Source: Prorocentrum cordatum (taxonomy: Eukaryota; Sar; Dinophyceae; Prorocentrales; Prorocentraceae). Taken from it: 64,000 nt of DNA. Each line of letters opens with the position of its first letter. Position 1 is the first letter of the stretch. A model generated the notes under the pieces. It had not been told where the DNA came from, searched no databases, and saw only the letters and a program-made list of their open reading frames with translations. A program made the position numbers and the translations under genes. The stretch lies in contig CAUYUJ010003869.1 in assembly GCA_963575745.1 (NCBI GenBank), positions 273,065 to 337,064 of the forward strand, in the 5' to 3' direction. This document shows, piece after piece, positions 55,441 to 64,000 of this stretch.

Positions 55441-55640
55441 CGAACCAGTAGTGACCCCCCCCGGTTTTCCAGGGGGGGGGGGGGGGGGGTTCGAACCGGT
55501 AGTGACCCCCCCCGGTTTTCGAGGGGGGGGGGGGGGGGGGGTTAGGGGAGGGGGGGGGTTTTGCGGGGAAGGGGGGGGGGGAGGGGTTCCAGCAGGGGGG
55601 GGGGATTTTCGGAGGGGGGGGGGGGCGACCCCCGGGTTCC
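55405..55640 (-). repeat. Inverted copies of the 54525 repeat
   Basis: G run, GGTTCGAACC(A/G)GTAGTGACC, C run, GGTTTTCCAGG: two clear copies in reverse orientation plus a G-run-rich tail. Confidence 0.85.
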
Positions 55641-55699
55641 GGAGGAAAAGGTTGGCAATTTTCCACAGTAAAGCGGCGGTGGATCACGCTCTCTCTCTC

Positions 55700-55895
55700 T
55701 CATATCATATATATATTATATATATATATGTATATTATATATATATATATATATATTATATATGTGAGTATGCGCATAAACTTATACACAGACACAGAGA
55801 TATCAACAAACAAGAGACACCATCAAAACAATCAGATGGAGAGAGGGAGAGAGAGGAGAGAGAAAGACAGAGAGATAAAAAGAGAGAGAGAGAGA
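55700..55895. repeat. (TA)n then (GA)n microsatellites
   Basis: TA-rich from about 55703 to 55768 and GA-rich from about 55837 to 55894. Confidence 0.95.
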
Positions 55896-56345
55896 GACCA
55901 GGAACCGAGAACTCGGAACTAGGAGCCAGGAACCGCGGGAATCCAGGAACCGGGAACCGGGATTTGGGAACCTCGAGCCGGTGTGGAAGTGGGAACAGCG
56001 GGAATTGGGAACCCAGAACCGAGAGTTAGGAACCAGGAGCCGGGAATTTGGAACCAGGAACAGAGAACCCGGAACCGGGAACGACGGGAAATTGGGATTA
56101 GTGGATGATCGGGAACCAGGAACCGAGAACCGAGAATTGAGCCAACAACCCGGAACCTGGAACCTGGAACCCGGGAGCCCGGAACCGGGAATGAGGAATT
56201 TGGAACCGGGAAGCGGGAACAAGGAACCGGGCGCAGGGAACCCCGAGCCGGGAATTTGAAGCCGGGAGGGAACCGAGAGCCGAGAATTGGGAGTTGGGAG
56301 TTGGGAGCCAAGAGCCTGGAACCTGGAATGAGGAGCTGGGAGCCG
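55895..56345 (+). repeat. Degenerate GGAACCGGGAAC repeat
   Basis: Units of 9-11 bp such as GGAACCAGGA, GGAACCGGGA and GGAGCCGGGA over 450 bases. Confidence 0.9.
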
Positions 56346-56509
56346 GAAGGTGCGGCCGCTCGATTTGAAGTGTTGCCGCTCGCAGTGGCGTCCCATCTCC
56401 CTTCGTGCTCTTCTGATGGTTTTCTTGCCAGAGAGGAGAGTGCGGAGGGCGGAAGCGCACGAGAACCCTGACCTGCTTCAGACATCCGATATGGCGCCGT
56501 CAATGTTGT

Positions 56510-56605
56510 TCGCGTCACGGCCAACACGGGGTCACGGCCAATGCGTGCTTTACATTGTAACGGCAGTCACGGCCAACACGGGGTCACACAGCCTTGTTGG
56601 GTCAC
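56510..56605 (+). repeat. Two copies of GTCACGGCCAACACGGGGTC
   Basis: At about 56513 and 56565, with a partial third. Confidence 0.75.
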
Positions 56606-57700
56606 GGGGCCACCATGGGAGCACTTCAGCCCCGTTGGGCTCCCGAGGGCTCTCGAGAGGGGTCACGCAACATGCCCGTCAACATGGGTGTGTGACCGCC
56701 GCAAGTTGGCAACGCTACAAAATGCGGCCATATCTTGAGTTTCTCAATGCGGCGGCCCCAGAAGTCTTGACCTTTTCCCCAGGGCTGGCTCTTCATCTCA
56801 GTTGGTTTCAACGCTCCTGGGGCCCCGCAATGGCCCCTAAAGGCAGAAAACCGATAAGCAGATCCGCTCCGCATTGGACTTCTCGAGACGTTGGAGGTCT
56901 GTGGAGAAAGAGAGTCAGTAATTTACGCAATCCCTATCCCCAAACCGATCCCCACCATCCCACCACCCCAGTTGGGGATATGCCCCTCGAATCCCGAATG
57001 GGACAGTCTAGGGAGGGAAAACGGCCAGTGAGGCCCAGGCCACGCCGGTGGGGATAGGGATCCGTCCAACGATGCTCAAGAGGGTCCACGGAGGAGTCGC
57101 GTTCCAGAGCCTCTCACAACGTTCCTTGGCGCCTTGGGCCGGCCCCACGGAACCCCATGCATTTCCCCCACGGTCGCCGGCTCTGGCAGATCCTTGAGTG
57201 ATTCGGACCGGGCTCCATGGAAGTAAAGCCGTCAGGGGCAACGTCAGGGAGGGACAGCTTCAGGCGGGGATACATCGACCCCCAATCGCCTGTTGATCGC
57301 CGAGAGGGGCGTGATAGCCCAACCCCACCCAGGACTCTGCGGATTCGCTGCCGGGGAACTATCGCTGGTCCATCGGCGACGTATCGCCGATCCCAGGTCG
57401 ATGTTTTCCCCTCGCCCCCAAGAGCTGGTCCCCCCCTGACGTTCCCCCTGATCATGATCCAGGGAAGGAGAAGTCCTCCCACCCCACCCCGCCCGCACTT
57501 CTGGGTGCGTGGTCGCATTCCAGGTGTGGACTCCAACGAGATTGTCAGATCCGATTTGAAGCTCCAGTGTTAGTTTTTTCATTCGCTATCGTGGCCCTTT
57601 GTTGGGGTGGTGTCCTTCGCCTCTTTTTGGCCCTTAGTTTCGCGGGCGTCTCGGGCGCGATGGTTCCACCGAGCTCTCCCGAATGGGACGGGCTGAACCA
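56606..57700. other. No recognisable gene
   Basis: Mixed DNA with overlapping short frames. The end of this stretch is the genomic flank of the retrogene. Confidence 0.4.
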
Positions 57701-57702
57701 TC

Positions 57703-57738
57703 TTGGAGCCGTCTGGGCTCAAGCTATGTTGGCTCAAG
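57703..57738 (+). other. Two tandem spliced-leader relics
   Basis: 57703-57723 ends TGGGCTCAAG and matches the 21-base DinoSL in 15 positions. 57724-57738, CTATGTTGGCTCAAG, matches CCATTTTGGCTCAAG in 13 of 15. The 21 + 15 arrangement is the one described for genes that went through two rounds of trans-splicing and cDNA reinsertion in dinoflagellates. Confidence 0.8.
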
Positions 57739-57784
57739 GCAAATCATACCAAACACATTTAGAACACATCCAGATGTGCTATTC

Positions 57785-58669
57785 ATGATGTTTAGTTTGC
57801 TTTCAAAGTGGACGCCATCAAAAACATATGGGCTTCTTTGCGGAAGTGTGGTTGCTACTTTCGGCTGCGATTGGCACCATGGGAGCCGCAAGTTCCACGG
57901 CCACGAGTGCTCAGAACATCCAGAGAGCAAAAAGTCCACCGCATCTCTTGAATTGAGCCGACCGTTCCGCGAGGTGAAGTTTGGAGATTCGTCGAGTCTC
58001 TTTTTCCGCAACAGCGTCATCTTGGTTCCCGATCTGTTCTCGAAAGAAGAGTGTGAATCCCTGAGAGATGCGGCGGAGGTGGGTGTCCAGAAAGGTGCCG
58101 GCCTTCTCAGGCCGGGCGCGTCGAGGGAGGACCCGTGGAAGGCGATCCGGCGTTATGCTGCAAAACGCGGTTTGGGATACGTTTCGCGGCCCGAGTTACT
58201 GGAGCGAATTCCAATCCGCAATCTGGACGCCGAGGTGCAAGATCTGTCCGCGGCGCTGCTGCGGAACAGGGTTCTCCCCTTCATCGAGAGAGAGCTCCCA
58301 GAGATTGCGGAGACGCTTTTCGGGTCAAGGTCTGGTCTCCAGAACATGGATTTTTGTTTCTCGCCTGACGAGCCGGCGATCAATCGGTATGTGGAAAATG
58401 GGGAATTTCGTGTGCACACTGATGATCGCAGTTTCACCGTGTACGTTTTGTTGTCTGAACCTGGTGCTTTCGCAGGGGGCGGAACTGCCTTCTGGGCTCA
58501 AGACCTCAAGCCTCATGAGGTAGGCGACCGTGCAGCCGACATCGTTTTGCAGCCAGGTCAAGGAGTAGGTGTTATTTTCAATGGGCGAGTAAGCCATGCA
58601 GGCGGGGTCGTGACATCTGGTATAAGGCATCTTTATGTTGCCAGTTTCGATTTGCAGCCTACTATGTAA
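57785..58669 (+). CDS. Fe(II)/2-oxoglutarate oxygenase (prolyl 4-hydroxylase-like)
   Basis: 294 residues from the ATG at 57785, 46 bases after the spliced-leader relic. An in-frame ATG at 57683 lies before the relic and so should not be in the mRNA. The N-terminus has a short hydrophobic stretch (GLLCGSVVATFGC, about residues 19-31) that may be a signal or membrane anchor, implying an ER/secretory location. Residues about 75-290 are the oxygenase: PDLFSKEECESLRDAAE helix, RYVENGEF, the metal-binding H211-T-D213, GGGTAFW, distal His271 in SHAGG, and Arg281 in GIRHLYVASF for 2-oxoglutarate. All the key residues are present, so it should be active. The substrate is unknown; prolyl or lysyl hydroxylation of a protein is typical. 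Single exon, consistent with a retrogene. Confidence 0.9.
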   Translation: MMFSLLSKWTPSKTYGLLCGSVVATFGCDWHHGSRKFHGHECSEHPESKKSTASLELSRPFREVKFGDSSSLFFRNSVILVPDLFSKEECESLRDAAEVGVQKGAGLLRPGASREDPWKAIRRYAAKRGLGYVSRPELLERIPIRNLDAEVQDLSAALLRNRVLPFIERELPEIAETLFGSRSGLQNMDFCFSPDEPAINRYVENGEFRVHTDDRSFTVYVLLSEPGAFAGGGTAFWAQDLKPHEVGDRAADIVLQPGQGVGVIFNGRVSHAGGVVTSGIRHLYVASFDLQPTM

Positions 58670-60330
58670 TTAACAACAATCACGTTGACCATTCCCCTCC
58701 CTGGATCATGACCATGACCGCCGGGCCCTTTTTCGGCCGCAGGCTGGTAGGGCCTTGCGAGTGCGCACCGTGATCTTGCCGTCCGCGGATGGGGAAGAAA
58801 AGCGCACTCATTCGTTAAGCATTAGCCGTTGTCTGTCTCGAAATGGCGCGACGCCCATAGGAAATTGATGAATGTGGTGCATCGAGTACTCAAACAAACA
58901 GAACCCCGGCGAGCACTCCGCAGACGGGGATCAGTGCATCGTGGTGCTCATGTCATTGAGCATTCGATCCATGGGAACCGTTAGGGTTATGAAGGTCTGG
59001 TCTTTTCAGGCTCTTTGTGCTCCGATAGCGGCTTGAAGGCGCCCTCATGGCGCCTTTCACAGGCCTCCACTGGCGTGGGGCTGTCTGGCGCTGGCATGCG
59101 CACCTCCACAGGTTGACAAGACAGCACGCGAACTCAAAGACTCACTCGGGCAGACACGTGCGCGCGGTGTCCGCGTCCTCCTCTCTGCCTTGTCATCGTT
59201 ATCATCCTCTCCCTCCCTCCCCCCTCCCTCCGCAGTCCCCGCATTCCGCCTTTACTACCTCCGCTCTCGCCTCCAGACGAACAGGTGCATGCGCGCACTT
59301 GGCCGAAGGGCGATTAGGGGCTTCACTCGCCGGGGGCCCCGAGTGACCGGCGAATTTCTTCGGAAGGGAGCTTCGGGGCTGCAGAGTGGGACGCAGAAAC
59401 ACATCCTAGTACTATGCGCTCCCCTTGGAGGCGCACGTCGGAACTGTGGGCCTTGATGGGGCAAATTGGGCTCACGAGTTGTCCAGGGGAGCCGTATCTG
59501 CGCCCTCTTGAGCTATTCTTCGCCCGTTGTATGCTTCGGGGTAGGTGTTGAGATCTTGGCTGCCTCTGGGGCCCTTGTGAAGTCACTCGCGGGGCCTTGT
59601 GGGGCACTCCTTGTGGCCTCTTGGTGTGTTATTCGGTCGCTTCGAGCCGGCCCAGGCTGCGATGGTATTTATTTGAGCATCCTAGAGGTGATCTCGGGTT
59701 GAAATGTTTGGGAAACGACCTCGGCGGCCTTATCGGCGCGTCGGGATCGCGATGCTGCGCGTTGGCGGCTACTTGACCCCGCTATCTCAACAGTTCCGCG
59801 TGGCGGTGCCTCCGTCGTTGGGTAAGTTGTTCTTTCCCGTGGCTTCCGTTAATGTCTTCAGCCTCGTCTATTCCGTTGCGCGCGGCCCGCAGTATCCCGC
59901 AGTCCATTCATGGTCGCATGGCAAGCTTCCTGAGCACATGTATGTTTAGATCCGCTCTCCTATGCTATCCCCGCAACGCCACCTCTGCACGTGCTGCATG
60001 TACGGCTCGCTTTCCGCATACATTTCACATTCACGCTTTTTCGCATACATTTCTCGTTCGAATTGTATCCCCGCATGTTTTTGGCGTTCTGCTGGTGCAA
60101 GCGAGCGCTTCAGGTTATCGGATCAAGCTTGGGAAGGTCATAACCACATTCGAAGACTCCGCGGGGGTGGTAATCGCGCGCGGCGCTCTTGTATGAGGCA
60201 AGCAGCTCGTTACACATTCCTTGCTTGTGCACCCTCGACGTGCACGGCGTGCTCGCTGAAACTGACCGCGGACATGCGACCCAGGTCAACGCCAAATATT
60301 ACAAGACATAGACCACGTGTGTAGCGCGAG
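58670..60330. other. No recognisable gene
   Basis: Contains the 3' flank of the oxygenase gene, a pyrimidine patch at 59195-59235, and short frames without motifs. No clear poly-A tract follows the oxygenase stop. Confidence 0.45.
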
Positions 60331-60334
60331 AAAA

Positions 60335-60495
60335 AATGAGCCGTCTTGGCGGGGCCTCTGGGGCCGTCTTGGAGCCCTTTTGGGGCGGTAGTGGGGCGTC
60401 TTGGGGGGTTCTCGGGCTGGGCCGTGTGGGGGCCCTCTTGAGGCTGTCTTGGGAGCTTCTTGGGCTTCCTGAAGCTCTCCTCGACCATCTTAGGC
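60335..60495 (+). repeat. Degenerate GGCCTCTTGGGG repeat
   Basis: GGGGCCGTCTTGGAGCCCTT-like units; same family as 27030. Confidence 0.7.
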
Positions 60496-60659
60496 TTGCC
60501 GAGTTCTGCCACAAGGCCCTTCCCCTAAGCCTATGTCATGGCTTTCCCCGTAGGCTTATCCCTATTATTTATTGGTATATACCCCCAGTCTCGACCGCAG
60601 CCCGACGATAGGTTTCCAATCACCTCAATTGGGCATTGGGCGATGGGCAGTGGCAATGC

Positions 60660-61460
60660 TGAAAATATCAATGGTGATGATATTGTGCCAGGGGCTGTGC
60701 TGTGCTGCTCTGCGCTATGCCGCGCCGCACAATGGCGTGCCAGGAGACGCGCCACTGAACGTGCCATTGAACGTGCCAGGGGACGTGCCAGAGGACGTGC
60801 CAGCGCGCCGCGCGATGTGCCAGGGGGACGCGCCACGGAACGTGCCAGGGGGACGCGCCAAGGAACGTGCCAGCGGGCGGGACGTGCCAGGGGACGCGCC
60901 GCGCGACGTGCCCAGGGGAGGCATCAGGGAACGTGCCAGGCACGTATCAATGGTGATGTTACCGTGCCAGGGGCTGTGTTGTGCTTCTCTGCGCTGTGCC
61001 GCGCTGCACGGTGACATGCCAGGAGATGCGCCACGAGACGTGCCAGGGGGATGCGCCGCCGAACGCGCCAGGGGGACGCGTCACAGAACGTACCAGCGGA
61101 CGTGCCAGGCGATGTGCCAGGGGACGCGCCGCGCGACGTGCCCAGGGGAGGCACCAGGGAATCTGCCAGTTACGTATTAATTGTGTTGCTACCGTGCCAG
61201 GGGGTTGTGGCGTGTTTCTCTGCGTTGTGCCGCGCTGCACGGCAAAACGCCAGGAGATGCGCCACGGGACGTGCCAGGGGGGACGTGCCAGTGGTGACGT
61301 GCCAAGGGACTCGCCGCGTGATGCGCCAAGGAACGTGCCAAAGGGGACGCGCTGTGGAAAGTGCCAGCGTGCCTGCGGACGTGCGAGGTGACGCGCCAGG
61401 GAGCGTGCCAGGGCATGCGCCGCTCGACGTGCCCAGGGGAGGCGCTCGGGAGCGTGCCAG
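60660..61460 (+). repeat. Three-copy higher-order repeat with GGGACGTGCCAG units
   Basis: A 65-base header (GTGCCAGGGGCTGTG...CTGCGCTATGCCGCGCCGCA C) recurs at about 60667, 60947 and 61175. Each is followed by many 10-12 bp GGGACGCGCCA/GGAACGTGCCA units. Long Arg/Gly frames on both strands are repeat-derived. Confidence 0.85.
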
Positions 61461-61479
61461 GGAACCCGCCCGAGGGTCA

Positions 61480-61795
61480 CGATCCCTCGTGAATTGCGCT
61501 GCGTCCGCGCGCCCAGGGCCACGAAGCATTCTGCAGAGGATGCCCAGAAGAGCCCCGCCCTCTCCAGAGCAGACAGGCGATCTCTTTTTAGACTGGGATG
61601 TGATGTATTCGGGTGGCGCTTTTCGCCCTCCTCTCCCCCCCGCCCTCGCCGCATTCGGCGCTGGATCCGAAGGCGCGAATCCTTGTAAATTGCGCTGCGT
61701 CCGCGTTCCCAGGGCCACGATCTATTGTGAATTACGCGGCATCCGCGCTCCCAGCTCCCAGGGCCAGGATCCCTTGTAAATTACTGCGTGTCCGC
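61480..61795 (-). repeat. ~45-bp satellite, reverse orientation
   Basis: CTTGTAAATTGCGCTGCGTC then CGCGTTCCCAGGGCCACGAT C at 61681 and related units at about 61485, 61725 and 61770 are the reverse complement of the 19030-19990 unit. An unrelated segment (61535-61670) separates the first from the rest. Confidence 0.75.
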
Positions 61796-62029
61796 CCAAC
61801 TCGATGATTCATCATACTTTGTTGTCCCGCCCGCCCGACCCGACACGCCCCCGGCGGGGAAGGGACAGGAAAAGGATTTCCCTTCGACGTAATTGCGACA
61901 TTGTTCGATCTCCCTCACGACACCGACGATTGAAAGGATGCTAGCGTACTTCAGTTTGGGCTGGGTTGGCCTCACGTCGAAGGGCTTCTCACACACGCCG
62001 ATTGGGTCGGCGGATTTGAAGCCTACTGG

Positions 62030-62250
62030 GGGCCTCTCGAGAGCTTCTTGGGGACAGTTGCGAGTCTCGGGGCCGTCTTGTGCTCGATACCTATCCGAGG
62101 CTCTCCGGATAAGGTTCGTTTGGGCCATTTTAAAGCCGTCCAGGCGTGTCTTTGGACGGTCTGAGGCCACTGGGGGGTGCTCTTGGGTTGCTTTTAGGCA
62201 GGCTTGGGGCGCCCTTTGGGGGCTGCAGGAAGCTTTCCCGAGGAGACACG
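62030..62250 (+). repeat. Degenerate GGCCTCTTGGGG repeat
   Basis: GGGGGCCTCTCGAGAGCTTC then TTGGGG, and similar units. Confidence 0.6.
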
Positions 62251-62672
62251 AAAACGAAAATATCTTGTGACAGCAAATCTAAAACATTGTGTTTTGTTGT
62301 GTTACTACGTTTGGCATTTGGGGACCTCGCTGGAGGTTTTCGTTCGACGTCCCTTGTTCGCTTCTTGAGACCTCTTGGTAACATGTTGGAGCCCTTTCGG
62401 TAGCAACGCATGGGAGCCTCGTATGTCCTCGCAACTCCATCTTTAGAGTGCATTGGCGTGCGCCAGCGTCTGGTAATCGATGACAGAGATCCGATTCAGC
62501 GTCGATTAGCGTTGGCCAGCGTAGGTTCGCAAGGGCCAGCAAGACGGCACGGGAGGCCCCCATGAGTTGCCACCGAAGGCCTTTGGAGAGTCATGTTGCC
62601 GATTGGGGCTCGTCCTGGACATCTTGCGGCCGTCTTGGGGTGGCGGTGGGGAGCACGGGCAGTGGCAGCATC

Positions 62673-62676
62673 GAGC

Positions 62677-62721
<45 letters not shown>

Positions 62722-62724
62722 GCA
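62673..62724 (+). repeat. (CAG)n microsatellite
   Basis: About 16 CAG triplets. Confidence 0.95.
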
Positions 62725-62804
62725 GCAGTGAGTCCAGCCACTGTCTGGACCTCCCTCGCTCCTAGGCGTGCATGGGAGGATGGAGGATTGGAATAATGGG
62801 GGAT

Positions 62805-62910
62805 GAGGAGGAGGGCGAGGAGGTGAGCGGGAGCAGGAGGGGGAGGGGGAGGGGAAGGAGGGGGGAGGAGGAGGAGGATCAGCACAGCAGGATGAGGACC
62901 AGGATGGGGC
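62805..62910. repeat. GGA-rich purine tract
   Basis: GAGGAGGGCGAGGAGG and GGGGGAGGGGGAGGGG runs. Confidence 0.85.
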
Positions 62911-63520
62911 GGAGGTTGCGCTGCGACGGACCCGCGATTGGCCAAGCCGAGAGGGCGGCTATTCTGCCGCGAGGTCGGCAGTCCTCCAGATGTGCACCAA
63001 TCAACGATCTATTCGAGAGCCCAGAGAGCGTCGACGCTGACGCCGCCACAAGAGCGACGTGGTCGCAATCGAGAGGAGCAGCGCTTCTGCTGGCAGCAGG
63101 GCCGACCCTTCGCGCCTGAGCTCGAGCCCCCCCCTCTCGAGAAGCTCTTGGAATCCCACCGCAGCAGACCTCCGACAACATTTTACCACCCACTCCCCCC
63201 GCCGAGAACATTCGAAACCTCATTGTTCTCATCCCTCTATCTCTATTGCTCGTCGTCTCTCCACTCCCCCTCATCCACCTCATTCCTTGTTGAACCTCCA
63301 AGGGGTGGGCCCCCCCCCAGAACGCCCCGAAAGTCTTTAGAGTGTTTAAAACCAATATAGTATAGCCTCCTGGTGCAAGTATACACCCTCCTTCCCATCC
63401 CCCTCGTCCTCCTCCTCTTCCTGCTCCTCTGTCCTCGAAACCGACCCCTGGACCTCTCCTGGAGAGCGTTGTGATTTGAATTCAGACGAAGCGTATACGC
63501 AGATTGTGCCATCCATCTCC
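62911..63520. other. No recognisable gene
   Basis: Mixed DNA with a pyrimidine patch at 63380-63440; short frames only. Confidence 0.4.
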
Positions 63521-63524
63521 ATGG

Positions 63525-63710
63525 TATTCGTCTTATTAGTAGTATTATTGATCTGATTAGTATTACTCTTATTATTAGTATTGTTATCGTTCTGATTCGC
63601 ATTCTGATTCTTAGTATTCTGATTACTAGTATTTTTTGACATTATTAGTAGTAGTATTAGTCGTAGTATTGCTAGTGTTATTATTAGTATTAATCTTTTT
63701 CTTCTTCTTA
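63525..63710. repeat. AT-rich ATTAGTATT repeat
   Basis: Variants of TTATTAGTATTA with TCTGATT breaks. Asn/Thr frames on the minus strand are artefacts. Confidence 0.85.
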
Positions 63711-63767
63711 TAAGCATGCGTATTATGATGTGGATTCTTCTTTCTCTTCTTAATAGTAGCATGGTTC

Positions 63768-64000
63768 CTCGTTCTCCTCCTGCTCCTGCTCCTGCTCCTC
63801 CTCCTCCCCCCCATCCGCCTCACTCCTCGCTTTTATTCATGCTCCTCCTCCTCCCTTCTCCTCGCTTCACGTGTTCGCTGTTGCTTCTCCTCCTGCTCCT
63901 GCTCCTCCTCCTCCTCCTCCTCGTCCTCCTCCTCCTTCTTCATTTGTTCGCTGCTGCTGCTGCTCCTCCTCCTTGTCGTCCTCCCCCTACTCCTCCCCTT
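63768..64000. repeat. (TCC)n / CTCCTG pyrimidine tract, cut by window end
   Basis: CTCCTGCTCCTGCTCCTCCT and similar, running to the last base. Confidence 0.95.

Noticed and set aside
58495-58505. GGGCTCAAG inside the oxygenase gene
   Set aside because: Lies within conserved coding sequence (FWAQDLK), so it is a chance match.
60531-61779. Several Arg/Gly/Thr-rich frames of 136-242 codons on both strands
   Set aside because: Repeat-derived from 10-12 bp GGGACGTGCCA units; no domain, and both strands are open equally.

Overview
The window looks like dinoflagellate nuclear DNA. Three things point that way: relics of the dinoflagellate spliced leader (SL) at the head of two transcription units, several dinoflagellate-style APE-type LINEs plus a Ty1/copia gag relic, and a sea of microsatellites, minisatellites and degenerate satellites with very few genes. 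GC is high in most non-satellite stretches. A Prorocentrum- or Polarella-like species is possible, but the genus cannot be fixed from sequence alone. No rRNA, convincing tRNA, CRISPR or bacterial-style operon was seen.

Layout. 1-11 kb: simple and degenerate repeats with one decayed LINE-type ORF1 on the minus strand (1451-2266). 11.8-13.6 kb: a frameshifted Ty1/copia gag relic. 16.6-18.9 kb: the decayed 3' half of a LINE on the minus strand (RT C-terminal part, zinc finger, RNase H), broken by GGA microsatellites. 19-20 kb: a ~45-bp satellite whose reverse-strand relatives reappear at 61.5 kb. 23.2-24 kb: a second ORF1-like relic. 24.5-26.6 kb: a ~1-kb segment present twice in tandem, each copy carrying 83-bp repeats. 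28.27-30.0 kb: an intact intronless gene joining a PEX14 peroxisomal docking domain to a C-terminal PUB (p97/Cdc48-binding) domain. 30.6-47.9 kb: a field of ~287-bp satellite monomers mixed with other arrays.

A nearly complete 6.85-kb LINE (36.2-43.07 kb) interrupts one satellite monomer. It has a perfect ~21-bp target-site duplication, a short A tail, and at its extreme 5' end three SL-like GGCTCAAG motifs. 50.2-51.2 kb: another LINE 3'-end relic. 51.4-56.3 kb: homogeneous tandem arrays, GA and TA tracts, and a large inverted arrangement of G/C-run repeats. 57.8-58.7 kb: an intact, intronless Fe(II)/2-oxoglutarate oxygenase gene preceded by two tandem SL relics, so it is a retrogene. 58.7-64 kb: degenerate repeats and microsatellites.

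The two well-supported cellular genes (PEX14-PUB and the 2OG oxygenase) are single-exon and lie among mobile and satellite DNA. This fits the known dinoflagellate pattern of mRNA recycling into the genome. The LINE itself appears to carry the same SL signature, which suggests that its transcript was trans-spliced before reverse transcription.
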